A stretch of DNA of 64,000 nucleotides from Melastoma dodecandrum (taxonomy: Eukaryota; Streptophyta; Magnoliopsida; Myrtales; Melastomataceae): NCBI GenBank assembly GCA_029817715.1, contig JARUPY010000340.1, positions 62,001-126,000 on the forward strand, in the 5' to 3' direction. The notes below the pieces were generated by a model that made no database searches, had not been told where the DNA came from, and worked only from the letters and a program-made list of their open reading frames with translations. Shown in pieces: positions 13,231 through 26,771 of the stretch (position 1 is the first letter of the stretch; the number at the start of each line of letters is the position of its first letter). A program made the position numbers and the translations under genes.

Positions 13231-13581
13231 ATAAAGATTTATCTTCTTTAGCATAGTTTTTTAAAATTAAATTTAATAAGAAAAAGAAGAGGTGGGGAGG
13301 GGGGGCAGCGAGAGATCACAAAAGCAGGGCAAAACGAAACGGCTCCTTTTATCTCTATCTCTCTACCTCCCCATCCGTCGCGACTTCCCATTTTCCTCGG
13401 CATCGGTTATAACTCCAACAGCGAGCAGGAGTCGGAGGAGGAGGAGGAAGTCTAGGATAAAGCCCGAGCACCACTCCCAACAAAAAAAAAAGAAAGAAAA
13501 AGAAAAGCAGGATTATAGAAGTAACCGCCCCTCAGCATTGTATTTGTTTACGATCCTCCAGCCTGCCTCTTTCTCTCCTTT

Positions 13582-13620
<39 letters not shown>

Positions 13621-13845
13621 ACACACTTCTTTCTTGTTTCTGATCATCTCCTCAGAGTCCCAGATCCCCCCCACCCCCAATCTCCCCCTCTTCTTGGGTT
13701 TGAAGAGAGGGTTTTTGTTTTGTCTCTCTCTTGAAAGGAGGGTGAGTGGGGGTTAGATCTGATTTCCAGACCCCCCCCCCCTGGGGGCTGTCTAATGTTT
13801 GATCTTTGTTTCTGCGAACTGGGGTTTGGGTGGGATTGGATTAAA
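13231..13845 (+). promoter_or_regulatory. Upstream region and 5' leader of the GT17 gene, with poly-C tract
   Basis: No protein is supported; the open frame here is an artefact of purine/pyrimidine-rich sequence. The stretch has a CT-rich leader, an uninterrupted poly-C tract of about 36 bases at 13584-13619, a second C run at 13771-13781, and CT-rich sequence up to the GT17 start. CT-rich leaders are common in plant 5' UTRs. No convincing TATA box was identified. Confidence 0.45.
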
Positions 13846-15433
13846 ATGTGGTGGATGATGAGCGAGAGTGGAGGACATTACTGCTCCAAGAAGACTGATG
13901 ATTACTGCGCCGATCTTTGTGGACAGGTTCCCCTTTCTCCTTCTTCTTTTTGCCCAGGAGTTGCCGGCCGGCTAAGAAATGTGGCTACCCGTTATCTTTT
14001 ATGATCAAACTCCGATCCTATGAATTTTCGACTCTGGGTACAAAACCAAAAACAAAGAAGAAAAAAAACCATGCTTTGATTTTATTTTATTTTTGTCATT
14101 AGTTCGCCAGGTCTTTGGAATGGAGAGATGAATTTGTGTCCTCTTATTGATTTGGAGGACGTCACCCGTGGACTTTGCCTTCCTCTGCGTGGAAACCAGT
14201 GTGAAATTGGCATTAGATTCAGCTTTCTCTAGGTTTTGTCTTTGGTGTGATTACTCACACAGAAAACTCTGCCTCCCTTGATTTCCGGCGTTGAGGGAGA
14301 ATTCCTGAGGATTTTTCGATTGTCTGGGATTGCAGGACTCCGATCGGGTTTCCCCTATTTCGAGAATCCGGTGCATGTTGCGCGGCATGGATCTGAGGAC
14401 ATATTTCCTTCTCTTCCTTCTTATCCCCTCTTGCGTCTTCGGTGTGTATTTGCACGGCCAGAAGATAACCTATTTCCTGCGACCCTTGTGGGAGGCCCCT
14501 CCCAAGCCTTTCCACGACATCCCCCACTACTACCATGAGAACGTGTCCATGCAGACCCTCTGCAAGCTCCACGGGTGGGGTACCCGTGATTTCCCCAGGC
14601 GCGTCTACGATGCTGTTCTCTTTAGCAACGAACTCGACATTCTTACCATAAGGTGGAAGGAACTGCACCCTTACGTGTCTCAGTTTGTTCTCCTCGAATC
14701 CAATTCGACCTTCACCGGGTTCAGGAAGCCTCTGTTTTTTGCGAGCAACAGGGACAGATTTAAGTTTGCGGAGCCTCGGTTGACTTATGGCATGATCGCG
14801 GGAAGGTTCATGAAGGGGGAAAATCCTTTTGTGGAGGAAGCATATCAGAGGGTGGCGCTCGATCAGCTGCTGAAGATCGCGGGTATATCAGATGACGACC
14901 TGCTGATAATGTCTGATGTGGATGAGATTCCCAGTAGGCATACCATCAATCTCCTCCGGTGGTGCGATGACATACCGCCAATCTTGCATCTTAGGCTGAA
15001 GAATTATCTCTACTCATTCGAATTCCTTCAAGACGACAACAGCTGGAGGGCTTCTGTGCACAGGTACCAGACTGGGAAGACCAAATATGCTCACTACCGA
15101 CAGACCGATGATTTATTAGCGGACGCCGGGTGGCACTGTAGCTTCTGTTTCCGGCACATAAGTGAATTCATCTTCAAGATGAGAGCCTACAGTCACTTTG
15201 ATAGAGTCAGGTTCCCGCATTATCTAAACCCGAAGAGGGTTCAGAGATTGATATGTAAAGGATCGGATTTGTTCGATATGCTTCCCGAGGAGCACACGTT
15301 CAAGGAGATAATTGCGAAGATGGGGCCAATACCGCATTCCTACTCGGCTGTTCACCTCCCCTCTTATTTATTGGAGAATGCTCATGAGTACAGGTTCTTG
15401 CTGCCGGGGCATTGTTTAAGAGAAAGTGGCTGA
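13846..15433 (+). CDS. GT17-family glycosyltransferase, intact
   Basis: Homologue of plant GT17 proteins, related to the animal beta-1,4-mannosyl-glycoprotein beta-1,4-N-acetylglucosaminyltransferase (MGAT3 family). The plant enzymes' acceptors are not established. Exon 1 is 13846-13926 (27 codons, ending DLCGQ), exon 2 is 14336-15433; the intron starts GTTCCC and ends TTGCAG. Product 392 aa, the usual plant length. One membrane anchor at about residues 49-66 ([18 protein letters not shown]) predicts a type II Golgi protein. Then come the family blocks [48 protein letters not shown] and a DVDE metal/nucleotide motif at D221-E224. The protein ends CLRESG. The start is supported by the short [10 protein letters not shown]...SKKTDD leader, as in family members. 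No defect seen. Confidence 0.93.
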
Positions 15434-17848
15434 TCATCATCGGACGGCATTGCCGGCGTTGTAAAGAGTGACGAGGAATGTTCTCCGGCGAGTCGTCGTG
15501 GCCTATGCGTTTATACGATTGGATGTCGCCACTCTGGATATGCTAACTGGGAGGTGATTCTTTCGTTGAACTTTTGGGGACATTCTTCTTCCTTCTCCTT
15601 AATAGGTGAGAGACCCTTTTTTTTTGTACATAACCCATCTTTTTTCTTGAGCTGTTGTTGAGCAGAGGGTGGCTTTGTTAGAATGGTCGAGTGGTGATTA
15701 TCATTTATTAATAAGCACTTCGACATTGGTATGTTTTGCTCTGGGCATATGCCTGCCTGCCTGTAGAGATGTTGAATTTGAAACTTGGAGATAAGTTTAT
15801 ACCGATGTTTCTCTCTCTCTCGATTGCGGGGTTTGGGTATGGTTGGACCATTTTTGGACCGGGCGAGTAAAAAAGGCAGGGATGATGGCGTTGATACATA
15901 TATTGGGGGGGGCATTGACCCTTTGGAAAGGAGGAGGAGCTTTACGCTTCGTCCAGAAAGCAGGAAGGATTCATTCGCATATCTCAATCATTAGAACGAC
16001 AAGAGGTAGAAGGGGGGAGGGCGGCATTTATCATAATCGTTAATTTATTACCAGGCAAATGTAATGTCCCCATCCCTCCCCCTGCCCATTGTCAAACATG
16101 TATAATAGTTGGGTTTTGTGGTAATCGAGTGAGTTGGCGGGCGGGTGGGAAGATTTGTAAAAGGCCAGCAACCTTTGCACATGTGGGTAATGTAAAGCTG
16201 GCAATTGGTGGGCAGCAAATGGAGAGAGGACCCCATATCATTAATTCATCTCACTTTTTTTTCTCCTTGGTTTGACTTACCAATATGTTCTGTTTTTTTG
16301 GATGGATGGCATGGCATGGCATGGGGTAGAACTATGCTCTACTTGTTCTTTTGAGAGGAGAAGGGGGTGGGTGAATGAACCGATGTTCTCTTTTTTCGTC
16401 GCCAGTCAAATTCTACTTCTACTCTTATTTGGCAATTTACTGGTGTCTTGTCTTGCCTCGATATTATACACATAAAATCTTGGCATTTTGATCTTTCAGC
16501 CTCCCAGCTGGCTAGAATTGGGCGATGAACAGATAAAGATGACGTGTAGTATGCCCATATTCTTGCATAGGAGGTTTCTCATATCGCTTTTTGTGTCTCT
16601 GTCTGTGTGGGTGTGATGATGGTTGGTATTGTATTGCATTGGTCCCAACAGGAAATGAGTAAAAAGACGTCTCTCATGTTTTCTTAACAGTTGTTCGTCC
16701 AAGCTTTAACCCAGAAGAGCCACCAGGACTCTGATGTGACGACCCTTTGCCTACCCACCAGTCATGGGAGGGATCATCATTCTCCTTTTTCAAGTTGCCA
16801 TGCCTTTTGAGATTGAACCCGCCAATTTTCCTTTTTTTTTCCCCAATCCCAACCAACCCAAAGGGGAGTCCCGACACCCACACTCTCCCCACCCCACCCA
16901 GCAAGAAAAAAAAAAAACAGAGGATTTCATTACGCCATGTGGAACTGGATTACATCACATGCAACTCAGTTGGATGTACGTATTACACACTAATCTAAAC
17001 GGACACAGCTGTTGAACCCTATGAGCACAACCCTCACTCCCCTAACGACTTTTCTTTGATGGTAAGAGGAGTCTGCTTTTGCACTGGTAAAGGACCGATC
17101 ACTCCTGATAAATGAAAATTACAAGCTAAAGCACTTCACCGTTGTCGAACCACTTCACCAGGCAGCCCCTGTGGAACACGTGCGTGCCCGCAGTTCAGTA
17201 CCCCAACTTCCTTTTCCGCTTCGAAGCCCTCCCCCATGTGCCTGCTGCCCCTCCCTTTGTTTGTGATAAAATACTCGCTTTGATTCCAGAGACCCTCTGC
17301 GGGCATTTAGAGCACTGAGTCCCGGTGGTCCATGCGCACAGCCACTCGACGGCATGTGTCCAGCAACCCTGGAGGATCGATTACTAAGCAGAACACTATG
17401 ATGAAATGAAGCCCGCCACCTTTGCATGGATTTTTCTGGTCCTCTTGATCTTCATTATGGCCAAAGAGGGGGAGAGGGGGTGTCGTGTTGTCACATAGTT
17501 GGCCCCATCCAAGTAACTTGTCCTGTTCAAACCTATCATCCTCTTTCTCATTTTCAATAGTAACTCACACTGTCAGATAATTCTAGTCATTATGTAGCAT
17601 CAACTCAAGTATTATTGCTATGGGAAATTCCCAATTTATAATGTGTGTTCATTCATACACACGGCCTTTTACCTTAATTTCGCACTATAACGTTTGTGCT
17701 ACACTGCTAAGTATTTCCATGTTCATCCGCCCCTCAAAACAAGAACAAAAACCCAGAACCATTGAGCTATCTGCCCGGTTGTATGCAAATACTCTAGAAA
17801 CTGTACATGCCATGAATGTACGGCCAGTTCCCTCTCCTCTTCCTGAGC
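15434..17848. other. 3' UTR of GT17 and intergenic sequence; no gene recognised
   Basis: Probably holds the GT17 3' UTR, then spacer up to the 3' end of the convergent DUF707 gene. A short GGCAT tandem lies near 16306-16324. The minus-strand frame at 17155-17427 has scattered Cys/His but no coherent domain. Confidence 0.5.
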
Positions 17849-20800
17849 CTATGTCAACCGCAACTTGGACGGATCCATCCCCATCGACTTCAAGTACTTA
17901 ATCTCAGCCAGTCCAAGCCGGTCATTGAATACCTTCCACTCGTTCTTACACCTATCCCTGACCTACATTCCAACCGCCATTTATATATATAGGTCTGTGT
18001 AAGGGTCTCACCTTGACGTATTTGATAAGATAATCGTAAATGCATCAAATGACCCAACAAGTTACCCCTTGCCATGGTGCCTTCCCGACTTGTGCTTCAC
18101 CCTGCCAAATCCCCATGTTATTTCAACAGAAAGAGTACGATAGAGTTGAGAACACTTGAACCCACTAATTAATACCTAAACAAATTTCTAACCATACAAA
18201 CTATACCTGATTACCAAGCGAGGGAAGAGCCTGATGTATAACCCACTGAGAGTCCACTACTCCTATTTTGTCGTGAGCAGGCTGTTAAATCAAAATTGAG
18301 AATGAATACACTCAACGATTAAAAACAAACTACTAATTTTTACAGCAGCAACATCAACGGATCTTTATAAGATGACATAAATAATCTGGACACTGGAAGA
18401 GCAGTAACCTCGACACATTTCCTCAATGCAAAGTCAATACCCCAACCATGGACTAAATCATTCTGCAAAAAGACAGTCGAACAATCAGCGTTCTCCAAAA
18501 TGAGAAGCAAAGCCATGATTAAGGAAACATTTGGGAAGGGAATATACCTGCAGCATGTGCCACACACAGCGCCATGCCTCTCTTGAGAATACAGGGGCCA
18601 TAATCTCAATGAATCTGTACCAAGAGAAATAATATGTAGGATACATGTTAGTTAAATTCTATGCAGTTATAACGCCACCAAAGAACAGCATGCGTGCCTT
18701 CAAGAAGTCATTAATCAAAGCCAGACTCACGCTGCACATGGAGGCAATTGCTTGTCCGGGCACCTGCCAGGTTTCTCATCGGTTTCCCTGACACGAAGGA
18801 CAGAATAAGAAATCTTTTCACCTTTGTCAGAATTTCAGAAATCAGAGACATCACAGCCGTGTAGCCTGCCTTACTTGTGAACTTCCATGTCATGCCTCCT
18901 TTGGGTCATCTTCCAGGTTATTCTATTGCTTTCTATGCCAGGCTGCGAGATCTCAAGGCCATGCTTTTTCACCAGTTTTATGTACCTAAATTGGCATCAC
19001 ATGACATTATCAAACCACAGAACCTGCAAAACAGCATGCTCACTGAATCACAAACAGAACTTACTCTTCGGCATCAAAATGCTCCACACCCAAGTCTTCA
19101 TCCCAGATGAAAATGTAATCATAAGGAGCCACAATGTCAGGATGGAAGAACCGCTTGGCATACCACCTAAGCAAGACTTTCAGGTAAGCAATTACCACTA
19201 TGATTATGATACTGTAAAAATTGAAGTATAGAGTGGATCCTACCATTTTGTCTGCTTCAGAGCACTCACGTGAATAGCTCTTTTAGACCACTCAAATTCA
19301 TCCCATTCAGTTACACGTCCATCATAATGGAACAAAACAATCGTAAAGTTCTCAGAGAACTGCAGCAGAAACAAGAAGCTGATGTGCACAGCGTTGCTAG
19401 AAATTCACTGATCGTTAAGAGGTTGATAGAATGCTGACCTTTTTAACAGCAGCATCTATGGTATTTCTCTGATTATAACCAACGGTGAAGGCCACAAGAT
19501 ACTTCTGTCGAATGGTTAAGTCCTGCAACATATTGATACAAGTCTTACACTTCCAATACTCTGAAAAAATATTATTAATAAGAATAAGACATTCTCCAAT
19601 TAATTTGTTCTTTCTGTTTTGGTGGTAGATGTAAGCTAAGGAACTTTTTCTTTTCCTTTTCTTTTTTGATAATTTCTTGAAGACAGCAATACTTAAAACT
19701 AAATCTAGCACATTTTTTCATCTTTAAAAAAAATCTAGCACATATGTTGATTTCTCTAACTCCTCTGACAATTATCTAAATAGGACCGGATTCCTTCATG
19801 TTTCTCACAATAAGCTTCCCTTCCCCAGTTTGACAATGGATGCAGCAAACCATCCATAACCAATTCAGTTATTGTTAAAAAGAAAAGCAAAAGAAGGCCC
19901 GTATCACATATCCAAACAAGCATTCATTACCTATGAAAACATAAGCAGAGATATATCTTTTTGCTACAAAAGGTGAGCTTTAACTGACCAATTTCATTAA
20001 TGTAATGGATATCACTTAGTAAATATAGCCTGGATAACAAACCTCATTAGGGTTACCCCATAATCTGCGCAAATACAAGTCGGATTCAGAAACCACTATA
20101 TCTGGCGGCAACCGTTCAGCTCCACTTGGATTAGATGAAACCCAAATCTTCCCAAAGATAAAGAAGAAAGAAAGATAATTCAGGGTTATGCGGTGTCTAC
20201 ATCATCTTTCACAAAATTATTAATAGGAAGCAAGAGGATAAGCTAAAAACACTAGTCGACTCGAACTGAACGGAGACTATGGAGAAAAAAGTTGTATCGC
20301 ATAATTTCGAGCATCATAATTCATGACGTAAAGCTTTCTCCTAAATGTAATTATCTGTAAAGCTGACTTTGGCATAGTACAAGTTTTCTACTAATGACAG
20401 GGGTTTCTCTAACTGCCTCACAATCATGTGAAAAGGAAGAATTTCTCATAAAATGCAATAATCGAATGTCTCTGAAAGGAAATATTTGATGACAACTCAA
20501 AAATATGAAAATAATGAATTAAGTGTCAATCCAGTTGCAGAAAAAGAAAAGGCAAAATAAGGGGCCCAAACCTGTGACGTGTTGTTTGAGCGTTGAACAC
20601 CAGATGAACTGCTTATATTTCTTTTCCAAGAAGAATAAGAACTAAGTGGGGGTTGACTAATGACCCCAATAGTTGGAACGTCATCTGAACTCCGAATGCC
20701 TGAAGAAAGATTAAACTTCGACCCAGAAACACACCAGGAATTAGTAAGATTGCTCATGTTTGAGGTAGAGTAAACAGAAATGAGAACAAGACGGCAGAGG

Positions 20801-21067
20801 AAAGCGTTGTACCCTATTTATTGTTAAAGTCGGAACGGATACTCCTAAGAAGAAACCAATAAGGATGCCGGCAAAAGTAGTTAAGATCACTCTGGTAGAG
20901 TCAGCTGGTTTTCTACCTGCTGGACTGCAAACAAATAGCGACAAAAAGAAAAGGATTCACACAATTTCGTAACTACTGTCAAGTAAAATTATGAAAAAAA
21001 TCTGCAAAGACAGACATCGAATAGAAGAAAGAAAAGTTGTGCACCTCCGTGAAAAGTTTTTCATCAT
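17849..21067 (-). CDS. DUF707 family protein A (14 exons; one junction unresolved)
   Basis: Plant DUF707 protein of unknown biochemical role. Exons from the start: 21045-21067, 20813-20924, 20572-20757, 20043-20147, 19439-19522, 19244-19359, 19065-19166, 18875-18985, 18731-18787, 18548-18614, 18409-18462, 18207-18281, 18066-18101, 17849-17962. Total about 413 aa. An N-terminal membrane anchor (ILTTFAGILIGFFLGVSV, about residues 21-38) precedes the conserved core: VAFTVGYNQ, FTIVLFHYDGRVTEWDEFEW, HPDIVAPYDYIFIWDEDLGV, LEISQPGIES, PPCAAFIEIMAPVFSREAW, DLVHGWGIDFALRKC, IGVVDSQWVIHQ, GKAPWQG. The exon 2-3 join is odd: the only short intron with GT and AG (20753-20812) puts exon 3 out of frame, and no other acceptor fits. 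Either one base is missing, splicing is unusual, or the copy is decaying. All other joins keep phase. Confidence 0.85.
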
Positions 21068-22819
21068 CTTTGTTCTTTTCTAGGCAAAATATGCATGAGG
21101 GGATGCCTTGCATTTACCCAGAACCTTTAGAGCTGCATAATCCAGTAATAACTTGTTAAGGCAATTGTCAAAATTAATCTTTGCCATCACAAAAGGTGAA
21201 GAAGATCTCTAGTCAGCCTTGTACTGTCATTTAAACAAGAAGCCATCAAAAGCACCAAAACAAACTTCCACTCAAAACAGAATTTAAGTCACAGTTTCAG
21301 CTAAAAAGTAGCTGGTCCACGTTAATTAAGAACAAGATAACTAATTGCGGACTAAGTGCCATCCTCACTTATCACTTTGCCCTATTTGTGAACAAAACAA
21401 AGGATGCCAAAGCACCAGTTGGAATGGAGAATGATGGCACAGGCAGGCAAACAAACATTTTTGAGACTACGGCAAGTTGGGTTAGCATGGGGAAGCACAC
21501 CACGTGCGCCATCAATCTAAAATCGTTCGCACTTATGGGGGCATTCAACATGTGACTCGGTAAAACCTTCACCCCTCCTATAGTAAGTTCTTGACAAATA
21601 AAGTGCCCAAAGGCTTCACTTCAATTTCCCGTAGGATTAACAAAATTCTGAATGGCAACAGGAAGCAATTGTAGCCAGGGTCGGAGCCAATAATGACCCA
21701 CAAATGAATTGAATTCATGGACGGAAGAAGAAAGGGCCAAAATTTGAACGCTCCAAACAAAAGAAACACCTTACCCAACACAGCGAACATCCCCAACAAC
21801 CAGATTAATGCCTGGTAAACCAAAGAACGAACACACCCACAAAACACATCAAAGCATGCGGTTTTTTATAATCATGGATACAAGAGGAACGAAGCAAACT
21901 TCTAAGAAAGGATCACGGCAGGCTCAGAAAGCAGCTCGGCTGGCAGCAGGTTAAGGCTATATGCACGAGTTTTATATAGAACAAGCAAGGGGGACCCAAG
22001 GAGGAGAGGAACGAAGCGTACCCCGGGGTGGGGGAAGATCTCTTTGGCGGGGGGAAGGAAGATGAGGATGAGAGAAGGCGACGTCCCTTGACTCCGACAA
22101 GTCCAAAGTAAGGAGTAGTCGTCGGTCTTTTCAGAAAGAAGACTCGACTTGTGGGGGTCGTCAGCTCCTCATCCCACGGAATTGAAAAGGGAGGAGAGGA
22201 GAGGAGAGGAGAGGGAGGATTCAATCAATCAAATGGGAAGGGGGGTGTTAAAAAATCGACAAGGTGGATCCCCCCCCCCGTTGTGTACGAGGAAAACAGG
22301 AATTTTTTTTTATTTTTTTGGAATTAGGCGGCGATGATCACCGAGTCTAGAAAAGCAGCATGAACAATAAATTTGCCTTAGTTGTTCTTGTCTTTACTTT
22401 TTTTTTTCTCCACCAAATTCCCATTTCATCATGTCATCCATCAGCCAGCCACATTCCCAAAATAACAACGCAATCACATTTCTAATATTTATTTGTTTGG
22501 AGTGGATTGTGTTGGATGAGAGTACTTCACACAACCCACGTTTTCTATGTATGTAACAAAGGTAATTTTGGAGGGGTTCAGATTCATGCTTTCCATCCAT
22601 CCCCCCCTCCCCATTCAATTGCCACCCGCCCCAGGGAGGGAGGGAGGGAGGGAGTGCAGTAATAACGATATGAAAAACGGTTTGGGTTTGGGGTGGTCAG
22701 AAAAGACAGAGGCAGGCCGGTTGGTAGGGCTGGGCCTCCTTTTCAAATTATTCAAAGACGCGGTCGGCTCGGCTATTTTAAAAAGATGGGTCTTCTTCTT
22801 CTTCACATCATATGGTCGG
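21068..22819. other. 5' leader/promoter of DUF707-A and spacer; no gene recognised
   Basis: Separates the two DUF707 genes. Contains a G/A-rich microsatellite (GGAGA repeats, about 22190-22213), a poly-C run at 22271-22279, poly-T tracts near 22303 and 22398, and a GGGA tetranucleotide tract near 22633-22653. No coding sequence supported. Confidence 0.5.
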
Positions 22820-25172
22820 TCATTTCACCCCTGAGGAAGAAGGTAACGCATATTCTTCTGCAGCTTGCAGCCTCTGGTTGAACATCTCCCACTCCTTATG
22901 GCACCTTTCATAAACCTGCGTCCACCCCATTAACAGTTATTCCCTCCATTTTTTTTGTAAAATTAAATACGAGTCTGAAACCACCACCCCCTTTACCGCT
23001 TTCCCTCCACCTGCTCCACCCTCATTCTCTTCTTTACGACCCTGTCACGCAAAACTCCTGAGAGCTCACACACACAGAACAGGGGACATTCCTTGTGTGG
23101 AATTGCGAGAGATTTAACTAGGGAGAGGAGGTCTACCTGGGTGGCCAATGTCGGCAGATGCTGGTGAACCACCCACTGAGCATCCACCACCCCCACCTTC
23201 TCATGCGCATCCTGCCAAAACATGATTTGGCAAGCAAGGGGAGCTGCACCATGAGTCGTGAAACAACATCAACCGGAGACCCAAACACGTGGAGCTAGAA
23301 AATTACCGGAACGCATTTTCTGAGGGCAAAGTCAATGCCCCATCCATGCACCAGATCGTTCTGAAACAAAAACTACTACTTACTCAGAAACGGTACTAGT
23401 TCCTTCCCGACATATAGAACTGGCAAACAGTCGATCTGTAATGATACCTGAATCATGTACCAGATGCAACGCCAAGCCGTCCTCGAGAAAACAGGGACCA
23501 TTATCTCAACAAACCTACCCCATAAACCACAACATCCAAAAATGTTTGCGCTTATCAGAGATTAGGACTTATCACGAAGTCGAGATGAAGGGACCATACC
23601 CTGCACAAGGAGGCATTCGAGGGCTACTGCACGTGCCCGGACTCTCCGTCCCTTCCCTAATTCCAAGGCAAATAATTGAAAACCATCATTATTCTATAAA
23701 ACATAGCCGTTTCAAGGACTATAACAAGACGTTTCCTTTCACCTGTGGACTTCAGAGTTGTTCCTTCTTTCGGTGATGTTCCAGACCACCCAGCCATGTT
23801 GTTCAACCGCTGGTTGTGATACTTCCAGCCCGTGTTTCCTCACCAATCTTATGTACCTGATGCGTTAGCACGATCAACAGACGGATTAACAAACACGTGA
23901 TTGGTTAGGCTTTAATTGGCCAGGAAGAACGTCAAATCAAACAATGGAAGGACTCAACTCCTCTGCATCAAAATGCTCCACTCCGATGTCTTCGTCCCAA
24001 AGAAATATGTAGTCGTATGGAGCCACAATGTCCGGATGCAAGAACCTTTTCGCATACCACCTGAATAGAAGTCGATTCTCCATTAATCAGATTATTATGG
24101 TTGGAAAGGGTATCTCACGAGTCCCCGGATTTCACCATTTCGTCTGTTTGGGGATGCTTATGTGAATGGCTTGCTTGGACCAAGCGAACTTGTCCCATTT
24201 TGTTATCTGCCCGTCATAGTGGAACAAGATTATTGTGAAATTGCCAGAGAACTGTGAAAGACCAAACATAATCACGTCATTCTTCCATAACACGTGAAGA
24301 CTCCGGATGAAGAAGAAGCCAAACAACAACCTTCTCGATGGCAGCATTGATGTTATCTCCTTGTCTATAGCCAACCGTAAAGGCCACAAGATACCTCGGC
24401 CTGGATGTTAAGTCCTGCGATGAAAAATTGCAGACTCCCTCTAGTAAAAAAAGTACCCTGATCTCCACGTAACTTCAACTCAAATGTGGAACTTGTGCAG
24501 GCATACCTCTTTGGGATCGCCCCACAATCTGCGCTGGTAGAGATCTGACTCTGCAGCTAGTATACCTGGGGGTAGGCTTTCGGCACCTCTAGGGTTCGTC
24601 GGGACCCATATCTTAGAAACAAGCATTGCAAAACAGAAATGCAGAGGAAATCATCAGTTCAGTAGGATGATCACTCCAGGGATGAGAAAATGGACGAGAA
24701 GAAAATGCAGAATTCTGAAAAAAAAAAAAGAAAAAACAGAAAGAGCTTGAACCTGGGACGCATCTTTACGTGGGTGTGCCGGAGGAGGAGTGGTTATTAT
24801 TGAGGGCGGGCTTGTGACTAAGGAGGCGTCAGGGGCGACTGGGAAGGAGGAGCTATATGCAAGCTTCAACTGACTTACTTTGTTTAGTAAAAAGACAAAC
24901 ATTGGAACCACAAATATGATGCCAGGATTGGAGTAAACGATGGACGTATAGGCCCTACTCACCTTGCTGAAAAACAATGCCGGGAATGACAACCCAGCAA
25001 CAAAACCCAGAATCACTCCGGAGAACAGCAGCGTGACGATGGACATCGGCCTTCGAGAATCACCAGGCTTCCTAACCATCATAGAGAGAAAGGGAGAAAT
25101 AAGACCAAAGTTAGCGCCGACAAGCAACCGGGACAGAATCTGAAGAAAGCATGAACTAACCAACCTGTCCAT
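22820..25172 (-). CDS. DUF707 family protein B (14 exons), intact
   Basis: Tandem paralogue of DUF707-A with the same exon plan. Exons from the start: 25165-25172, 24963-25071, 24753-24869, 24507-24611, 24331-24414, 24136-24251, 23959-24060, 23743-23856, 23600-23656, 23448-23514, 23307-23360, 23137-23211, 22988-23020, 22820-22915. The sum is 1,137 nt, 378 aa plus stop, with every join in phase. Begins MDRKPGDSRRPMS, then an anchor (IVTLLFSGVILGFVAGLSF) and a Pro/Ser-rich linker. Core blocks: VAFTVGY, FTIILFHYDGQITKWDKFAW, HPDIVAPYDYIFLWDEDIGV, LEVSQPAVEQ, PPCAGFVEIMVPVFSRTAW, DLVHGWGIDFALRKC, VGVVDAQWVVHQ. The exon holding GKAPWQG in copy A reads GGKAVKG here, a divergence in a conserved block. 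Function unknown; a type II endomembrane protein is inferred. Confidence 0.88.
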
Positions 25173-26096
25173 GAGTGAGCAAAGCTTGCAGATTTTTTTG
25201 TTTTTTTTTTTGGTTTGGGGGGGGGGGGGGGAGGAGAGGAAGGGGAATCACCGATACGTTTCCTAAGATCAAAACGCCATGTTCATGATGAATACCGCCG
25301 ACTGTCTCACGGCTTTTCGAACTATTTAAATTTGTTTTTTTTTTTTTTGTAAAAAGTGATTAGAAAAAAGCTAAAAAGCTAAAAAAAGGAAACTCCGAAA
25401 CCTCAAATTAAGAATATGAGGGAGTAAATCAAGGGAAAGGAGAATGAAATTTGACCAATACAGGGATTAACGTAATGGCACCGATGCGATGGGTGGGACG
25501 TGAATCCCGACGACCTCATTAATAAAATACTAAAGAAGGAAAGAAAGAAAGAAAGAAAGAGGAAGTTCCCATGGCACAACGATGGACAGAAATGAAAATG
25601 TGGGGTCAAAATGGTTGTTGCCATAGCAAATTTGGGAGTGGAATGCTTCAAATTTTGGATTTCAAGGCAAAGCCAAACTTACAATTACCCATTCATTATT
25701 TATAATAATACCCAGCTGGCGCTGCTTACTGTTGCTTAGTTAGATGTTGGATATTAATTATGAACCCGGGATGGAAAAGAGAAGGACATGACTAACTTAG
25801 GTGATTGATGAATACAATAGACCCATTTAATGGAAATAATTCTTAAAATACTTTTTTTATTTCTTCCTCGGAAGGAAGGAGATGGATGATTTTACTAGGG
25901 GATCTTATCAAATTCCAATATCGCCAAAATTTTTTTATGTATAAACAGTCTTGTTCGACGTTATCATGCTCCTCGGAATATCAAACAATTATTTCTCTGT
26001 TGTTGGGCAGGCGGGTCAAACCAGAGATCATTTCATACATTAACCCTTTCTTATTTCCTCATGACAACCACAACCCGATCGGACCGAAGCACATTA
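25173..26096. other. Spacer upstream of DUF707-B; no gene recognised
   Basis: Holds a poly-T/poly-G tract (about 25196-25231), a poly-T run near 25335 and a GAAA tetranucleotide tract near 25539-25560. Likely includes the DUF707-B promoter. No protein supported. Confidence 0.5.
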
Positions 26097-26764
<668 letters not shown>

Positions 26765-26771
26765 TTACTAG

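Noticed and set aside
13292..13756. Open frame with a run of prolines
   Set aside because: The proline run is translated poly-C in the CT-rich leader of the GT17 gene. No homologous protein is recognisable.
17155..17427. Minus-strand open frame with scattered Cys/His that hints at a RING finger (CLVKWFDNG in another frame)
   Set aside because: The ligand spacing is wrong, the pieces lie in different frames and there are no splice signals to join them.
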